Assembly: GCA_937959095.1 (NCBI GenBank) | Contig: CALGLY010000755.1 | Location: 1 to 7,076, forward strand | DNA from: an uncultured Saprospiraceae bacterium | GTDB taxonomy: Bacteria; Bacteroidota; Bacteroidia; Chitinophagales; Saprospiraceae | Direction of reading: 5' to 3' | DNA length: 7,076 bases | Made by a program: the position numbers and the translations under genes | Shown here: positions 6,463 through 7,076 of the stretch, in pieces | Position numbering within the stretch: the stretch's first letter is position 1 | Layout: every line of letters starts with the position of its first letter | The notes under the pieces: model-generated | Told to the model about the DNA's origin: nothing | Databases searched by the model: none | What the model saw: only the letters and a program-made list of their open reading frames with translations

Positions 6463-6957
6463 ATGCAAACAAGCAAAAAAGAAACAATACAACTAAGAAC
6501 GGCAAAGTTGGAAGATTTAGCGGCTATTCAGCAACTTTTTGTGGATGCTGTTCGGACTATTTGTAAGAAAGATTATAGTACAGAGCAAATCGACATTTGG
6601 GCAGCTGCCGCAGAGAATAGCTCACGATGGAAATATAAAATAGAAACGCAATATTTTCTAGTCGCCGAGATAGCAGATGAGATAGTAGGCTTCGCTTCCT
6701 TAGAAAAGGGTAATTATTTCGACTTGCTTTATGTGCATAAAGACCATTTACAAAAAGGCATTGCCAATAGCTTGTATCAAGCGATAGAAAATGCGTCAAA
6801 AGAACAAGGAAGTGCTACACTTACGGCTGATGTGAGTATTACGGCACGTCCGTTATTGGAGCGCAAAGGCTATCAATTAATACAAGAAAATAAAAATACT
6901 ATTCACGGTGTAGAAATTATAAATTTTAAAATGACAAAGACTTTCTACTCTCTTTAA
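6463..6957 (+). CDS. GNAT family N-acetyltransferase
   Basis: This 164-residue protein is a GCN5-related acetyltransferase, predicted to transfer an acetyl group from acetyl-CoA to an amine; the substrate is unknown. The N-terminal IQLRTAKLEDLAAIQQLF is the usual first strand and helix. It continues with DYSTEQIDIWA (37-47), YFLVAE and IVGFASLE (64-81), then the acetyl-CoA-binding motif A region YVHKDHLQKGIANSLY (90-105). The pattern resembles the YafP-like branch (DYSxEQ, YVHKD, DVSITA, KGY). Motif A is slightly unusual: the first position of Q/R-x-x-G-x-A is leucine (LQKGIA). The C-terminus after KMTK carries TFYSL, encoded by a TTCTACTCTCT stretch also found in the heptamer repeat at 4358-4368. 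The ATG at 6463 has an A-rich leader and no Shine-Dalgarno site. It is cytoplasmic, with no signal peptide. Confidence 0.88.
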   Translation: MQTSKKETIQLRTAKLEDLAAIQQLFVDAVRTICKKDYSTEQIDIWAAAAENSSRWKYKIETQYFLVAEIADEIVGFASLEKGNYFDLLYVHKDHLQKGIANSLYQAIENASKEQGSATLTADVSITARPLLERKGYQLIQENKNTIHGVEIINFKMTKTFYSL

Positions 6958-6974
6958 GGCAAAATAAAATGGCT

Positions 6975-7076
6975 CTTTGACAATTTTTGCCACGGACATA
7001 AATTAAATCAAAAAAGCGATTGATAATGAGCGTTTTGATTTGATTTTGTTCGTAGAAAATGCAAAAATTGTCAAAG
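6975..7076. repeat. Fold-back palindrome with 16-bp perfect arms, reaching the window edge
   Basis: CTTTGACAATTTTTGC (6975-6990) is the exact reverse complement of the last 16 bases of the window (7061-7076). Inside, after a small asymmetric bulge, ACGGACATAAATTAAATC and the reverse complement of the segment ending at about 7053 share a near-identical pattern (ACG-ACA-AAAT-AAATCAAAA), closing on a loop around ATTGATAATGA (7018-7028). The whole 102 bp can fold into one long imperfect hairpin. It begins 17 bp after the GNAT stop and may double as its 3' end structure. Whether the arms extend beyond 7076 cannot be seen. Its sequence is unrelated to the palindrome at 6210-6370. Confidence 0.75.

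Noticed and set aside
6297..6566. Plus-strand open frame starting with TTG inside the palindrome
   Set aside because: It overlaps the GNAT gene in another frame, starts within the repeat, is lysine/asparagine-rich low-complexity sequence and matches no known family.
6975..7076. Start of a CRISPR array
   Set aside because: The repeated 16-mer is inverted rather than direct, occurs only twice, and no cas gene or regular spacing is visible.

Overview
The window looks like a Bacteroidota chromosome segment. It is AT-rich. Its genes lack clear Shine-Dalgarno sites, one gene has a good Bacteroidota -7 box (TATCTTTG), and several proteins belong to families common in that phylum: a DUF6090-like membrane protein, a glycosyltransferase with an REGGR/QGDE signature, and a PBP4 with a KSG third motif and a signal peptide ending in LLAQ. 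I cannot name a genus.

Layout. At 2-2062 (+) is the 3' part of an adenine-type DNA methyltransferase whose start lies upstream of the window. A DUF2199 protein (2137-2649) and a single-pass DUF6090-like protein (2685-3374) follow on the same strand. Facing them, with only 2 bp between stop codons, is a family-2 glycosyltransferase (3377-4252, minus). A 487-bp gap (4253-4739) holds no gene but is full of structure: a heptamer-repeat palindrome, a strong minus-strand terminator, a possible ECF-type promoter defining a short untranslated RNA, and a stable hairpin. Then come PBP4/DacB (4740-6194, minus) and, divergently, a GNAT acetyltransferase (6463-6957, plus). The two are separated by a 161-bp fold-back palindrome with 33-bp arms (31/33 identical). 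After the GNAT gene, a second fold-back element with 16-bp perfect arms runs to the last base of the window.

Function. The genes do not form one obvious pathway. The methyltransferase is probably part of a restriction-modification or related system whose other parts lie to the left. PBP4 (peptidoglycan trimming) and the glycosyltransferase (surface glycan) are envelope functions. DUF2199, DUF6090 and GNAT are accessory housekeeping or unknown.

The protein genes are fairly ordinary. The unusual content is intergenic: the two large gaps and the 3' edge all carry long imperfect palindromes of unrelated sequence, and one gap appears to carry a small RNA gene.
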